A stretch of 53,338 nucleotides of DNA from Alsobacter ponti (GTDB taxonomy: Bacteria; Pseudomonadota; Alphaproteobacteria; Rhizobiales; Beijerinckiaceae): NCBI RefSeq assembly GCF_024294805.1, contig NZ_JANCLU010000026.1:1-53338 (forward strand). Reading direction: 5' to 3'. Shown here in pieces: positions 37,904 to 46,549 of the stretch (position 1 is the stretch's first letter; each line of letters starts with the position of its first letter). The position numbers were made by a program, and so were the translations under genes. Below the pieces are notes generated by a model. That model saw only the letters and a list, made by a program, of their open reading frames with translations, had not been told where the DNA came from and did not search any database.

Positions 37904-38872
37904 ATGACGACGACCACCTCCGCCCCCGCCGCTCCGGCGAAAATCGCCTCGGGTCGTTCAGGGGAGTTGCTGACCGCGCTTGGCGTGCTGGCGCTGCTGC
38001 TGGCCGCGCCGTTCCTGTTCTATCCCGTGTTCGTGATGAAGGTGCTGTGCTTCGCCCTGTTCGCGGCGGCCTTCAACCTGCTCATCGGCTTCGTCGGCTT
38101 GCTGTCGTTCGGCCACGCCGCGTTCTTCGGAACCGGTGCCTATATCGCCGCCCATGCGGCCAAGGTCTGGCATCTCGACCCGCTCGTCGCGGTGGTGCTG
38201 GGTGGGCTGGGCGGAGGCGTGCTCGGCCTCGCCGTCGGCTTCTTGGCGATCAAGCGCAAGGGCATCTATTTCTCGATGATCACCCTGGCGCTGTCGCAGA
38301 TGGTGTTCTTCATCGCCGTGCAGGCTCCGTTCACCGGCGGCGAGGACGGCATCCAGGGCATCCCGCGCGGCCACCTGTTCGGGTTCATCGACCTCAACGA
38401 GCCGCTGCCGATGTACGGCTTCGTGCTGGCGATTTTCGTGTTCGGCATGTTCGCCCTTTGGCGCATCGTCCACTCGCCGTTCGGGCAGATCCTCAAGGCG
38501 ATCCGCGACAACGAGGCGCGCGCCATTTCGCTGGGCTACGACGTCGCCCGCTACAAGCTGATCGCCTTCGTCATCTCCGCCGCCGTGGCGGCGGCCGCGG
38601 GCGGCGCCAAGTCGCTCGTCTTCCAGCTCGCCTCGCTCACCGACATCACGTGGCAGATGTCGGGCGAGGTGATCCTGATCACGCTGCTCGGCGGCATCGG
38701 CACCATTCTCGGCCCGGTGGTTGGCGCTGTGATCGTCATTACCCTGGAGAACTATCTGGCGACGCTGGATGTCCCCGTCACGGTGCTGATCGGCGGGATC
38801 TTCGTCGCCTGCGTGCTGCTGTTCCGCCGCGGCATCGTCGGCGAGATCGAGCACTGGCTGGCCCGGCGGTAG
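37904..38872 (+). CDS. livM: Branched-chain-type ABC transporter permease (LivM-like)
   Basis: 322 residues. AAFNLLIGFVGLLSFGHAAFFGTGAYIAAH is the LivM signature; GIYFSMITLALSQMVFFIA and the cytosolic coupling loop AIRDNEARAISLGYDVARYKLIAFV follow. A hydrophilic start of ~25 residues precedes TM1. Last gene of the five-gene operon; converges on the flavin reductase gene with a 19-base gap and no obvious terminator. Confidence 0.93.
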   Translation: MTTTTSAPAAPAKIASGRSGELLTALGVLALLLAAPFLFYPVFVMKVLCFALFAAAFNLLIGFVGLLSFGHAAFFGTGAYIAAHAAKVWHLDPLVAVVLGGLGGGVLGLAVGFLAIKRKGIYFSMITLALSQMVFFIAVQAPFTGGEDGIQGIPRGHLFGFIDLNEPLPMYGFVLAIFVFGMFALWRIVHSPFGQILKAIRDNEARAISLGYDVARYKLIAFVISAAVAAAAGGAKSLVFQLASLTDITWQMSGEVILITLLGGIGTILGPVVGAVIVITLENYLATLDVPVTVLIGGIFVACVLLFRRGIVGEIEHWLARR

Positions 38873-38891
38873 GCCGGATGCGGGAGCCGCC

Positions 38892-39539
38892 TCAGCTCTC
38901 CACGAGCTGTCGGGCGCGCCAGTCGGCCACCGTCATGGTCGGCAGGTCGAAGGTGTCGCGCGTCGACACATAGCCGTGCCCGCCCATGCGCCCCAGCGCG
39001 TCCAGCTCGCGCGGGTCGACGTGGAGGCGCTCGTTGACGACGTTGGAATGCAGGTGCGCGTAGACGACCTCGCCGAGGATGATCTCGCGCGAATTGCCGA
39101 TCGACAGCGTGATGTGATGCCGGCACTCGAACGCGGCCGGGGATTCGAGGATGGACGGGCAGGGCACCTTGACGCCCGGCCGCGCGGTGAGCCCCGCCAG
39201 CGCCAGCTCGTCGACGCCTTGGTCGAACGGCACCGCGCAGACGTTCATCGCGTCGAGAAGATCGCCCGACACGATGTTGACCGTAAAGGCCTGGGTGTCG
39301 CGGATGTTGCGGCCGGTGTCCTTGTTGTCGCCGCTGGGGCGGTATTCCACGCCCAGCGCCAGGATGGCGGGGTCCGCCGAGAGGCAGTTGAAGAAGCTGA
39401 AAGGCGCGGCGTTGACGCGCCCCTGCGTGTCGACGGTCGTGACCCACGCGATGGGGCGCGGCACGACCGCGCCGATCAGCAGCTTGTAGCGTTCGCGTCC
39501 CGTCAGGGCGGCGAAATCGAACTCCGTGACCTTGGACAT
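38892..39539 (-). CDS. Flavin reductase family protein (DIM6/NTAB type)
   Basis: 215 residues from the ATG at 39539. FMN-binding split-barrel: VVPRPIAWVTTVDTQGRVNAAPFSFFNCLSADPAILALG, DTGRNIRDTQAFTVNIV and GRMGGHGYVSTRDTF. Members supply FMNH2/FADH2 to two-component monooxygenases or use bound FMN themselves. No monooxygenase partner gene is nearby. Last gene of the six-gene minus-strand operon; starts seven bases after the amidohydrolase stop. Confidence 0.9.
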   Translation of the reverse strand: MSKVTEFDFAALTGRERYKLLIGAVVPRPIAWVTTVDTQGRVNAAPFSFFNCLSADPAILALGVEYRPSGDNKDTGRNIRDTQAFTVNIVSGDLLDAMNVCAVPFDQGVDELALAGLTARPGVKVPCPSILESPAAFECRHHITLSIGNSREIILGEVVYAHLHSNVVNERLHVDPRELDALGRMGGHGYVSTRDTFDLPTMTVADWRARQLVES

Positions 39540-39546
39540 GCGGGCC

Positions 39547-41004
39547 TCAGTGCTCGCGAACCTGATCGGTCGCGCGGACGTGGTTCCAGAACGTGGCGGG
39601 GGTGCGCAGCAGGTCGCGCAGGCCGAGCCGGTCGACCATCTCCTCCGTGCTGCGCTGCGCGGCGTCGAGGATGGCGTCCTCATCGACCGTGATGGCGCGG
39701 CGGTCGGCCAGCACGACGCGGCCGTCGACGAGGACGGTGTGGACGTCGTTGCCGTTGGCGAAATAGGTGACCCGGAATTCCGGCATGTTGGCCGGGTAGA
39801 GGTGCGGCCGGCGCAGGTCGACGAGGATCACGTCAGCCTTCTTGCCGGGTTCGAGCGACCCGATCTCCGAGTCGAGCCCGAGCGCGCGCGCCGCGTCGAT
39901 GGTGCACATCTCCAGCACCTTGCCGGGCGGAAGCCAGCTCGGGTCGCGGAAGTGGGTGCGGTGGTAGTGCATGCACTGCTGCATGTGCCTGAACATGTCG
40001 GCGGACCGGTCCGGCGCGGTCGCGTCGGAGCCGAGGCACACCAGCACGCCGGCTTCGAGCAGTTCCGGCACCGGGCAGCGGCCGAGGATGGAGGCGACGG
40101 CGCTGGGATTGTGGGCGATGCGCGCGCCGGTCTCGGCGCACAGCCCGATCTCCTCGTCGGTCAGGTCGGTCGCGTGCGACAGCAGCGTCTCGGGGCCCAG
40201 AATGCCCAGCTCATGCGCCATCTTCACGCTGCCGCGCCCGTGGCCATCCTGCGTGAAGACGAGGCCGCGCGCCACCGCCAGCGCATGGACCTCGCGCGCC
40301 TGGCGCTCCGCCTCCCGCAGCTCGGCGGCTGGCATGGACTCGCGGTGCTCGGGCCGCAGGGTTGGCGTCAGCAGCGCCATATGCAGCCGACCGCCGTAGG
40401 AACCGTGCCAGCGGGCGATCAGGCTCTCGCAGGTCTGCATCTGTCGGTCGTAGTCGACCGCCTTGTCGCGCCTTTCTCCGCCGCTCCAGTCCGCGTAGGT
40501 ACGCGGGTGCGGCGGGCGCGTCGGCCCGATGGCGACGACGGACCGCGTCCCGACCGCCTCCACCCCGCCGCAATGGGCGTTGCCGTAGGCGGGATCGTCG
40601 GTGCGCATCACGCTGTCGCCGCCGCCGAGCAGCGAGACGCCTGTCGTCACCCCGAAGCGCAGGCGCTCGAGCGCCGCCAGCTGGGCCTCGGCGTGCCAGA
40701 ACTCGGGCGTGGAGCCGACCGTGTAGGCGCTCTCGCACGCCTTGTACCAGAGGTCGGAGCGGCCGCCGCCCATCGTCTTGATGAGCCCGTGGCCCGCATG
40801 GGCGTGGCCGTCGATCAGGCCCGGCAGGACCGCCTTGCCGCGCGCGTCGATGCGGGTCGGCGCGTCGTGCGCCGCGACCACCTCCGCGGTCGGGCCGACC
40901 GCGAGGATGCGGTCGCCGGCGATCGCCACCGCGCCGTCCTGCAGGATGCGCCGTTGCGGATCGACGGGGATGAGCACGCCGCCGGTGATGAGAATATCGG
41001 CCAT
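39547..41004 (-). CDS. Amidohydrolase of the AtzA/TrzA-like deaminase group
   Basis: 485 residues from the ATG at 41004. Composite-barrel start ILITGGVLIPVDPQRRI, the HxH metal pair H67/H69 in LIDGHAHAGHG, H277 in LLSHATDL and metal aspartate D327 in CLGSDATAPDRSADM. The strand-5 His (usually HxxE) is not in its usual form: residues 249-255 read VFTQDGH, so D253 or H255 must take that place. Expected to hydrolyse C-N or C-Cl bonds on heterocycles or to deaminate; substrate unknown. Overlaps the upstream ATPase gene stop by ATGA, so fully coupled to import. Confidence 0.85.
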   Translation of the reverse strand: MADILITGGVLIPVDPQRRILQDGAVAIAGDRILAVGPTAEVVAAHDAPTRIDARGKAVLPGLIDGHAHAGHGLIKTMGGGRSDLWYKACESAYTVGSTPEFWHAEAQLAALERLRFGVTTGVSLLGGGDSVMRTDDPAYGNAHCGGVEAVGTRSVVAIGPTRPPHPRTYADWSGGERRDKAVDYDRQMQTCESLIARWHGSYGGRLHMALLTPTLRPEHRESMPAAELREAERQAREVHALAVARGLVFTQDGHGRGSVKMAHELGILGPETLLSHATDLTDEEIGLCAETGARIAHNPSAVASILGRCPVPELLEAGVLVCLGSDATAPDRSADMFRHMQQCMHYHRTHFRDPSWLPPGKVLEMCTIDAARALGLDSEIGSLEPGKKADVILVDLRRPHLYPANMPEFRVTYFANGNDVHTVLVDGRVVLADRRAITVDEDAILDAAQRSTEEMVDRLGLRDLLRTPATFWNHVRATDQVREH

Positions 41005-42740
41005 CAGAGGGAAGCTCCGTTCGCCGGCGCGGGCGGCCGGGCGATCTTGTCCAGGCTCGGCGCGAACGACAGCAGCTCGCGCGTGTAGGGGTGCTGCGGG
41101 TCGGCGAACAGGCCTTCGGAGGTGGCGAGCTCGACAATCCGTCCCCCCTTCATCACCGCGATGCGGTCGCACATCTGCCGCACGACAGCGAGGTCGTGGC
41201 TGATGAACAACATCGACATCCCCGTCACGTCGCGCAGATCCTTGAGGAGGTTGAGGATCTGCGCCTGCACCGAGACGTCGAGGGAGGAGGTCGGCTCGTC
41301 GCACACGAGGAAACGCGGGCGCGGCCCCAGCGCTCGCGCGATGGCGATGCGCTGCCGCTGCCCGCCCGAGAAGGCGTGCGGGTAGCGGTCCCCGGCCGAC
41401 CGGTCGAGGCCGACCGCCTCCAGAAGCACGGCGGCGTCCTCGGCGGCTTCGGCGCTCGTCGCCGCCAGCTTGTAGAACAGGATCGGCTCGGCCAGCGCCG
41501 AGCGGATGCGCAGGCGCGGATTGAGCGCCGAATACGGGTCCTGGAACACCATCTGGAGCGCCTTGCGCGCTCCCGAGCGCCGGCGCGAAGCGAGGTCCTC
41601 GCCCGACAGGCGGACGCCGCCCGAGGTCGGCGTCACCAGCCCCGCGATGGCGTTGGCGACGGTCGTCTTGCCGCAGCCGGATTCGCCGACCAGGCCGAAA
41701 ATCTCGCCCGGCTTCACCGAGAACGACACGCCGTCGACGGCGCGGAAGGCCTTGGACTTGCCGCCGGGCAGGAAAGGCACGCCGCCGTATTCGACGCGCA
41801 AATCCTCGACGTCGAGCGCCGCGCCGCCGCCCTCGTCGCCCGCCGCGCCGCGCACCTTGCGGCGCGCCGCGGCGGCGCTCGGGTTCTCCTCGGAGGGGGC
41901 GAGCAGGCGGTCGAGCTTCACGTCGATGCGCGGCACCGCGCCGATCAGCGCCCTGGCGTAGGGATGCTCGGGCGCGCCCAGCACCCGGTCCACCGGCCCG
42001 CTCTCGACGATGCGGCCCTTGAGCATGATCGAGACATGGTCGGCCACTTCGGCGACCACGCCCATGTTGTGGGTGACGAGGAGCACGCCGACGCCGCGCT
42101 CGTCCGCCAGGCCGCGGATGAGCTTGAGGATCTGCGCCTGGACGGAGACGTCGAGGGCCGTGGTCGGCTCGTCGGCGACGATCAGCCTGGGGTCGCAGCA
42201 AAGGGCGGCGGCGATGACGACGCGCTGCCGCTGGCCGCCGGACAACTGGTGCGGATAGCTCTTCAGCCGGCGCTCGGGCTCGGGGATTCCGACGGCGTTC
42301 AGCAGCGACAGCGCGCGTTCGCGCGCCTGGCGCTTGCTCAGGCCGAGGTGAAACCGCATCGTCTCGCAGAGCTGGCTTTCCACCGTGAAGAGCGGGTTCA
42401 GGCTCGTCATCGGGTCCTGGAAAATGGCCCCGACGTCCTTGCCGGGCACGATGCCCTCGGCGCGGCCAGTGCGCGTGTCGACCGGCTTGCCGCCGATGCG
42501 GATGACGCCCTCGGCGATGCGTCCGGGCTCCTGCAGGAGGCCCATCAGCGCGTTGCCGATGGTCGTCTTGCCCGCGCCGGACTCGCCCACCAGCGCGTGG
42601 ATCTGCCCGGGCATGATGGTGAGATCGATGTCCGACACCGCCGCGCTGACGGTCCCGTCGGCCAGCTCGTAGTTCACCGCGAGGCCGCGAATGTCGAGAG
42701 AGGGAACGGTCATCGCCGTGACCTTGCCTGTGTTGGCCAT
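41004..42740 (-). CDS. Fused double ATPase of an oligopeptide-type ABC transporter (DppD-DppF)
   Basis: 578 residues from the ATG at 42740 (an internal ATG at 42713 is less favoured; AGGTGA precedes 42740). Two complete ABC domains in one chain: GESGAGKTT / LSGGQRQRVVIAAALCCDP / IVADEPTTALDV, then GESGCGKTT / FSGGQRQRIAIARALG / LVCDEPTSSLDV. Each half ends with the oligopeptide-type tail (EHPYARALIGAVPRID; QHPYTRELLSFAPSLD). Powers uptake through the permeases encoded upstream. The stop overlaps the amidohydrolase start. Confidence 0.93.
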   Translation of the reverse strand: MANTGKVTAMTVPSLDIRGLAVNYELADGTVSAAVSDIDLTIMPGQIHALVGESGAGKTTIGNALMGLLQEPGRIAEGVIRIGGKPVDTRTGRAEGIVPGKDVGAIFQDPMTSLNPLFTVESQLCETMRFHLGLSKRQARERALSLLNAVGIPEPERRLKSYPHQLSGGQRQRVVIAAALCCDPRLIVADEPTTALDVSVQAQILKLIRGLADERGVGVLLVTHNMGVVAEVADHVSIMLKGRIVESGPVDRVLGAPEHPYARALIGAVPRIDVKLDRLLAPSEENPSAAAARRKVRGAAGDEGGGAALDVEDLRVEYGGVPFLPGGKSKAFRAVDGVSFSVKPGEIFGLVGESGCGKTTVANAIAGLVTPTSGGVRLSGEDLASRRRSGARKALQMVFQDPYSALNPRLRIRSALAEPILFYKLAATSAEAAEDAAVLLEAVGLDRSAGDRYPHAFSGGQRQRIAIARALGPRPRFLVCDEPTSSLDVSVQAQILNLLKDLRDVTGMSMLFISHDLAVVRQMCDRIAVMKGGRIVELATSEGLFADPQHPYTRELLSFAPSLDKIARPPAPANGASL

Positions 42741-42745
42741 GTCGC

Positions 42746-43672
42746 TCACCTCGCCTGTCGCCTGGGGTTGAACCAGTCGCGCAGCCAGTCGCCGACGATG
42801 TTGACGCCCAGCACGAGCACGACCAGCAGCGCCGCGGGGAACACCGCGATCCACCAGATGCCGGAGAAGACGAACTCGTTGCCGATGCGGATCAGCGTGC
42901 CGAGGGAGGGGTAGGTCGGCGGCATCCCGACGCCGAGGAAGGACAAGGTCGCCTCGGTCAGCACCGCCGCCGCGAGGTTGATCGTGGCGATCACGATCAC
43001 CGGGCTCAGCACGTTGGGCAGGATGTGCCTGGCCATGATCCGCGCCGACGGCAGGCCGATGACGCGGGCGGCGCGCACATAGTCCTTTCGCGTCTCCACC
43101 ATGGTCGCCGCGCGCACGGTGCGGGCGTACTGCACCCATTCGTGGATGGCGATGGCGCCGATCAGGATCACCGGCGCCCACTGCGCGGTTCCCGCCTCGG
43201 GGAAGACGGCGCGCGCGACCCCGCTGACGAGCAGCGCGAGGAGGATGGTCGGCAGGCTCAGGATGACGTCGCCGACGCGCATGATCAGCGCGTCCACCCA
43301 GCCGCCGAAATAGCCGGCAAGCAGGCCGAGCACGATGCCCACCGAGGCGGCCACCAGCACCGCGCCGCCGCCGATGGCGATGGAGACGCGCGCGCCGTAG
43401 AGCATGGCCGATAGCAGGTCGCGGCCCTGATTGTCGGTGCCGAGCAGGAAATGCGCGTCGCCCTCGGCCATGAAGGCCGGCGGCAGCTCGGCGTTCATCA
43501 GGTCGAACGTGCCGACGTCGAGCGGGTTGGTCGGCGCCACGAAGGGCGCGAACGCGGCGGCCGCGCCGATCACCGCGACCAGCGCCGCGCCGACGAGGAC
43601 GGAAGGCGGCACGCGCGGGCCGCGCTTGCGGCGGGAAGGGGCGGGGGCGGCGGTCGAGATCGGGGTGCTCAT
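42746..43672 (-). CDS. Oligopeptide-type ABC transporter permease (DppC-like)
   Basis: 308 residues. Basic N-terminus (PSRRKRGPRVPP), then LLGTDNQGRDLLSAMLYGARVSIAIG (DppC hallmark) and the EAA loop EWVQYARTVRAATMVETRKDYVRAARVIGLPSARIMARHILPN, with about six membrane segments ending DWLRDWFNPRRQ. Its ATG overlaps the DppB-like stop (ATGA). Confidence 0.92.
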   Translation of the reverse strand: MSTPISTAAPAPSRRKRGPRVPPSVLVGAALVAVIGAAAAFAPFVAPTNPLDVGTFDLMNAELPPAFMAEGDAHFLLGTDNQGRDLLSAMLYGARVSIAIGGGAVLVAASVGIVLGLLAGYFGGWVDALIMRVGDVILSLPTILLALLVSGVARAVFPEAGTAQWAPVILIGAIAIHEWVQYARTVRAATMVETRKDYVRAARVIGLPSARIMARHILPNVLSPVIVIATINLAAAVLTEATLSFLGVGMPPTYPSLGTLIRIGNEFVFSGIWWIAVFPAALLVVLVLGVNIVGDWLRDWFNPRRQAR

Positions 43673-44640
43673 GCGCGCCTCGTGCGAAGCCGGGGATCGA
43701 CGACCGTGTAGATCACGTCGACCGCCATGTTGATGAGGACGAAGAGTGCGCCGACGAAGAGCAGGTAGGCGGCCATCACGGGCACGTCGGCGAAACTGAC
43801 CGCCTGGATGAACAGAAGCCCCATGCCCGGCCACTGGAACACCGTCTCGGTGACGATGGCGAAGGCGATCAGCGAGCCGATCTGCAATCCGGTGACGGTG
43901 ATGACGGGCATCAGCGCGTTGCGCAGCGCCAGGCGGAAGTGGATGTAGCGGGGCGGCAGCCCGCGCGCCTTGGCGAAGCGGATGTAGTCGGACGACATCA
44001 CGTCGATCATCTCGGCGCGGACGAGCCGCATGATCAGCGTGAGCTGGTAGAGCGCCAGCGTGACGCCCGGCAGGATCAGCGAGGCCCAGCCGCTGCGCGA
44101 CAGGAAGCCGGTCGTCCAGCCGCCGATGGACACCACGTCGCCGCGCCCGAAGGAGGGCAGCCAGCGCAGCACCACGGCGAAGAGCAGGATCAGCCCGATG
44201 CCGGTCACGAAGGTCGGCATCGAAATGCCGACCAGCGACAGGGTCTGGATGGCGCGCGCCGCCGCGCTGTCCGGCTTCAATGCGCAGAACACGCCGAGGG
44301 GTACGCCGACCGAGAGCGACAGCAGCGTCGCCACCAGCACGAGCTCCAGCGTGGCCGGCAGCCGTTCCGCCATCAGCTCCACCACAGGGCGCTGGTTGCG
44401 GAAGCTGACGCCGAGCTGGCCTCTCGCCACGCGGCCCACGAAGTCGCCGTACTGGACGAGCACCGGCCTGTCGAGGCCGAGGCTGCGGCGAAGCTCCGCT
44501 TTCTCGGCCGGCGTGGCGTCCTCGCGGCTCATCATGGCGACGGGGTCGCCGACGTAGCGGAACATCACGAAGGCGATGGCCGTCACCGCGAGCATGACGA
44601 GGAGCGCCTGGGATAGTCGGGACGCGATGGCTGACAGCAT
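43669..44640 (-). CDS. Oligopeptide-type ABC transporter permease (DppB-like)
   Basis: 323 residues; AGGAGA upstream of the ATG at 44640. DppB pattern: FRYVGDPVAMM, LGLDRPVLVQYGDFVGRVARGQLGVSFRNQRPV, the EAA loop LVRAEMIDVMSSDYIRFAKARGLPPRYIHFRLALRNALMP, and the TVFQWPGMG periplasmic signature. Six membrane helices. Heterodimer with the DppC-like subunit. Confidence 0.93.
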   Translation of the reverse strand: MLSAIASRLSQALLVMLAVTAIAFVMFRYVGDPVAMMSREDATPAEKAELRRSLGLDRPVLVQYGDFVGRVARGQLGVSFRNQRPVVELMAERLPATLELVLVATLLSLSVGVPLGVFCALKPDSAAARAIQTLSLVGISMPTFVTGIGLILLFAVVLRWLPSFGRGDVVSIGGWTTGFLSRSGWASLILPGVTLALYQLTLIMRLVRAEMIDVMSSDYIRFAKARGLPPRYIHFRLALRNALMPVITVTGLQIGSLIAFAIVTETVFQWPGMGLLFIQAVSFADVPVMAAYLLFVGALFVLINMAVDVIYTVVDPRLRTRRA

Positions 44641-44688
44641 GATCGGGTCTCCTGCGGCGCCCAAGCGCCCCTCGAAATTGGCGCGCGG

Positions 44689-46266
44689 TCAGTTCACCTT
44701 GGCGAACCAGGGCCGGACGTATTCGTCCGCGAACTGGGGCATTTCGACGTTCGTCTTCATCGCCCAGGCCAGCGGCTGCTGGTGGAGAGGGATGAAGAGC
44801 GCCTGGTCCTTGGCGATCTTGAAGCTCTCGGCCAGCATGGCGCGGCGCTTGGTCTCGTCGAGTTCGACCGCCGCCTTGCGGGCGAGGTCGTCCATCGCCT
44901 TGATCGACATGCCGCCGGGGTTCGAGCCGCCATAGCCGCCCTCGCGCGAGGCGAAGATGGCGGAGAGCACGCTGAAGCCGTCCATGGGCGGCAGCGTCGC
45001 CCAGCCGAGCATCCAGCTGTCCAGCTCGCCGCGATCCTGGCGCGGGAAGTAGGTGGCCTTGCTCTCGGTCTTCAGGTCGACCTGCACGCCGACGCGCGTC
45101 CACATGGAGGCGATGGCCAGGCAGATCTGCTCGTCCGCGATGTAGCGGTCATTGGTGCAGCCGAGGCCGGTCTTGAAGCCGTTCGGGTAGCCTGCGTCGG
45201 CCAGCAGCTTCTTGGCGAGCGCCGGGTCGTAGGGGAGCGGCTTGTCGAGCTCGGCCACGTAGCCGGGCACCGGCGGGGCGACCATGGTGCCGACGTTGCG
45301 CGACTTGCCGCGCATGATGCGCTTCTGGATCTGGTCGAGGTCGATGGCGTGCCACAGCGCCTGACGCACGCGCACGTCGAGGAAGGGGTTCTTCTCGTTC
45401 GGCGCGGCGTGCAGGCTGGGCTTCCAGTCGAAGCCGAGGAAGATGAGGCGCAGCGACGGGTCCTCGACCACCTTGACGCCGTTCGTCGAGGAGATGCGGG
45501 GGATGTCCTGCAGCGGCACGGCGGAGATCATGTCGATCTCGCCCGAGAGCAGCGCGGCGACGCGCGTCGCGTCGGACTTGATGGGGCGGAACTCGATCCG
45601 CTTTAGATTGTGCTCCGGCTTGTCCCACCAGCCCTCGTTGACGGTCATGACGGTGCGGCTGTCGGGCTCGTAGCTCTCAAGCTTGAACGGACCGGTGCCG
45701 TTGGCCTTGTTGGAGGCGAACGTGGTCACGCCGGTCGAGGTGTTGCCGGGCTTGATGGCATCGTGCGCCTGCAGCCACGTCTTGCTCATCACGAAGATGC
45801 CGGTGAGGTCGTTGAGCAGGAGCGGGTAGGGGCCGCTGAGCACCAGGTCGACCGTGTAGTCGTCCACCTTCTCGGCGCGCACGACGGTGGCGAGATTGCC
45901 CTTGTTGCGCGAGCCGGGGTCGATGGTGCGCGCCACCGTGGTCACCACGTCGTCGGCGGTGAACGGCTCGCCGCCGTGGAACTTGACGCCCTGGCGCAGC
46001 TTGAAGCGCCAGCGATCGGGCGCGACGACCTCCCACGAGGTCGCCAGCCCCGGCTCGATCTGCAGCTTGCGGTCGCGCCGGACGAGCGTGTCGTAGACCA
46101 TCGACAGCACGTTCTGGGTGAAGCTGTCGAGCTGGGCGTTGGGATCGAACGAGACCGCGTCGCCGGGTGCGGACCAGCGGAGCGTTTGGGCGGCGGACGG
46201 CTGGGCCGCCATCAGGGCCAGAGCCGCGACTGCGACTGCGGCGGCGGCGGCAAAAGTGCGCTTCAT
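44689..46266 (-). CDS. Family 5 solute-binding protein of the Dpp-type transporter
   Basis: 525 residues; GGAGGGG just upstream of the ATG at 46266. Signal peptide MKRTFAAAAAVAVAALALMAAQPSAAQ. SBP_bac_5 marks: FDPNAQLDSFTQNVLSMVYDTLVRRDRKLQIEPGLATSWE, KLRQGVKFHGGEPFTADDVVTTVARTIDP, and a long C-terminal lobe. The second Cys-containing segment GLGCTNDRYIADEQICLAIASMW suggests a disulfide. The ligand is unknown and, given the coupled amidohydrolase, may not be a peptide. First gene of the operon; 48 bases separate it from dppB-like. Confidence 0.92.
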   Translation of the reverse strand: MKRTFAAAAAVAVAALALMAAQPSAAQTLRWSAPGDAVSFDPNAQLDSFTQNVLSMVYDTLVRRDRKLQIEPGLATSWEVVAPDRWRFKLRQGVKFHGGEPFTADDVVTTVARTIDPGSRNKGNLATVVRAEKVDDYTVDLVLSGPYPLLLNDLTGIFVMSKTWLQAHDAIKPGNTSTGVTTFASNKANGTGPFKLESYEPDSRTVMTVNEGWWDKPEHNLKRIEFRPIKSDATRVAALLSGEIDMISAVPLQDIPRISSTNGVKVVEDPSLRLIFLGFDWKPSLHAAPNEKNPFLDVRVRQALWHAIDLDQIQKRIMRGKSRNVGTMVAPPVPGYVAELDKPLPYDPALAKKLLADAGYPNGFKTGLGCTNDRYIADEQICLAIASMWTRVGVQVDLKTESKATYFPRQDRGELDSWMLGWATLPPMDGFSVLSAIFASREGGYGGSNPGGMSIKAMDDLARKAAVELDETKRRAMLAESFKIAKDQALFIPLHQQPLAWAMKTNVEMPQFADEYVRPWFAKVN

Positions 46267-46291
46267 CGGTGTACCCCTCCAGGTGTCACGA

Positions 46292-46305
46292 AATGAGTAT
46301 ACAAT
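46292..46305 (-). promoter_or_regulatory. Putative GntR operator copy 1 (ATTGTATAC)
   Basis: On the minus strand reads ATTGTATACTCATT. Located 26-39 bases upstream of the binding-protein ATG. Shares the core ATTGTATRC with the two further copies in the same divergent region. Confidence 0.55.
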
Positions 46306-46315
46306 CCGAACTGTG

Positions 46316-46328
46316 AATCGCATACAAT
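46316..46328 (-). promoter_or_regulatory. Putative GntR operator copy 2 (ATTGTATGC)
   Basis: On the minus strand reads ATTGTATGCGATT. It lies 24 bases (about two helical turns) from copy 1, so both would be occupied on the same face of the DNA. Confidence 0.55.
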
Positions 46329-46467
46329 TATTTTCGCGAATTTTCCAATCAGCCGCGCTCCAGTTGTCGAAATTGATCCTGAACGCGTGGTCAGGATCGA
46401 AAATAGACGGAAGCGGGCGCGCTGATCGCCTGAGACTGGTCCTTCTTCGCGGCTTCCGCAAGAACAG

Positions 46468-46479
46468 ATTGTATGCAAT
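46468..46479 (+). promoter_or_regulatory. Putative GntR operator copy 3 (ATTGTATGCAAT)
   Basis: Near-perfect dyad ATTG-TATG-CAAT, 71 bases before the ATG of the CodA-like amidohydrolase. Together with copies 1 and 2 it brackets the divergent promoters. The FCD-type GntR gene at 47747 is the obvious candidate binder. Confidence 0.6.
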
Positions 46480-46549
46480 CGAGATCCAAATTAACGTCAC
46501 TCGGACCATCCCGCAGCCGCCCGAGCGGCGCGACAGCCAGGAGATCCGC

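Noticed and set aside
41004-43181. Apparent extension of the double ATPase upstream of 42740
   Set aside because: The extra residues are the DppC-like gene in another frame; two ABC domains already account for a full-length DppDF fusion.
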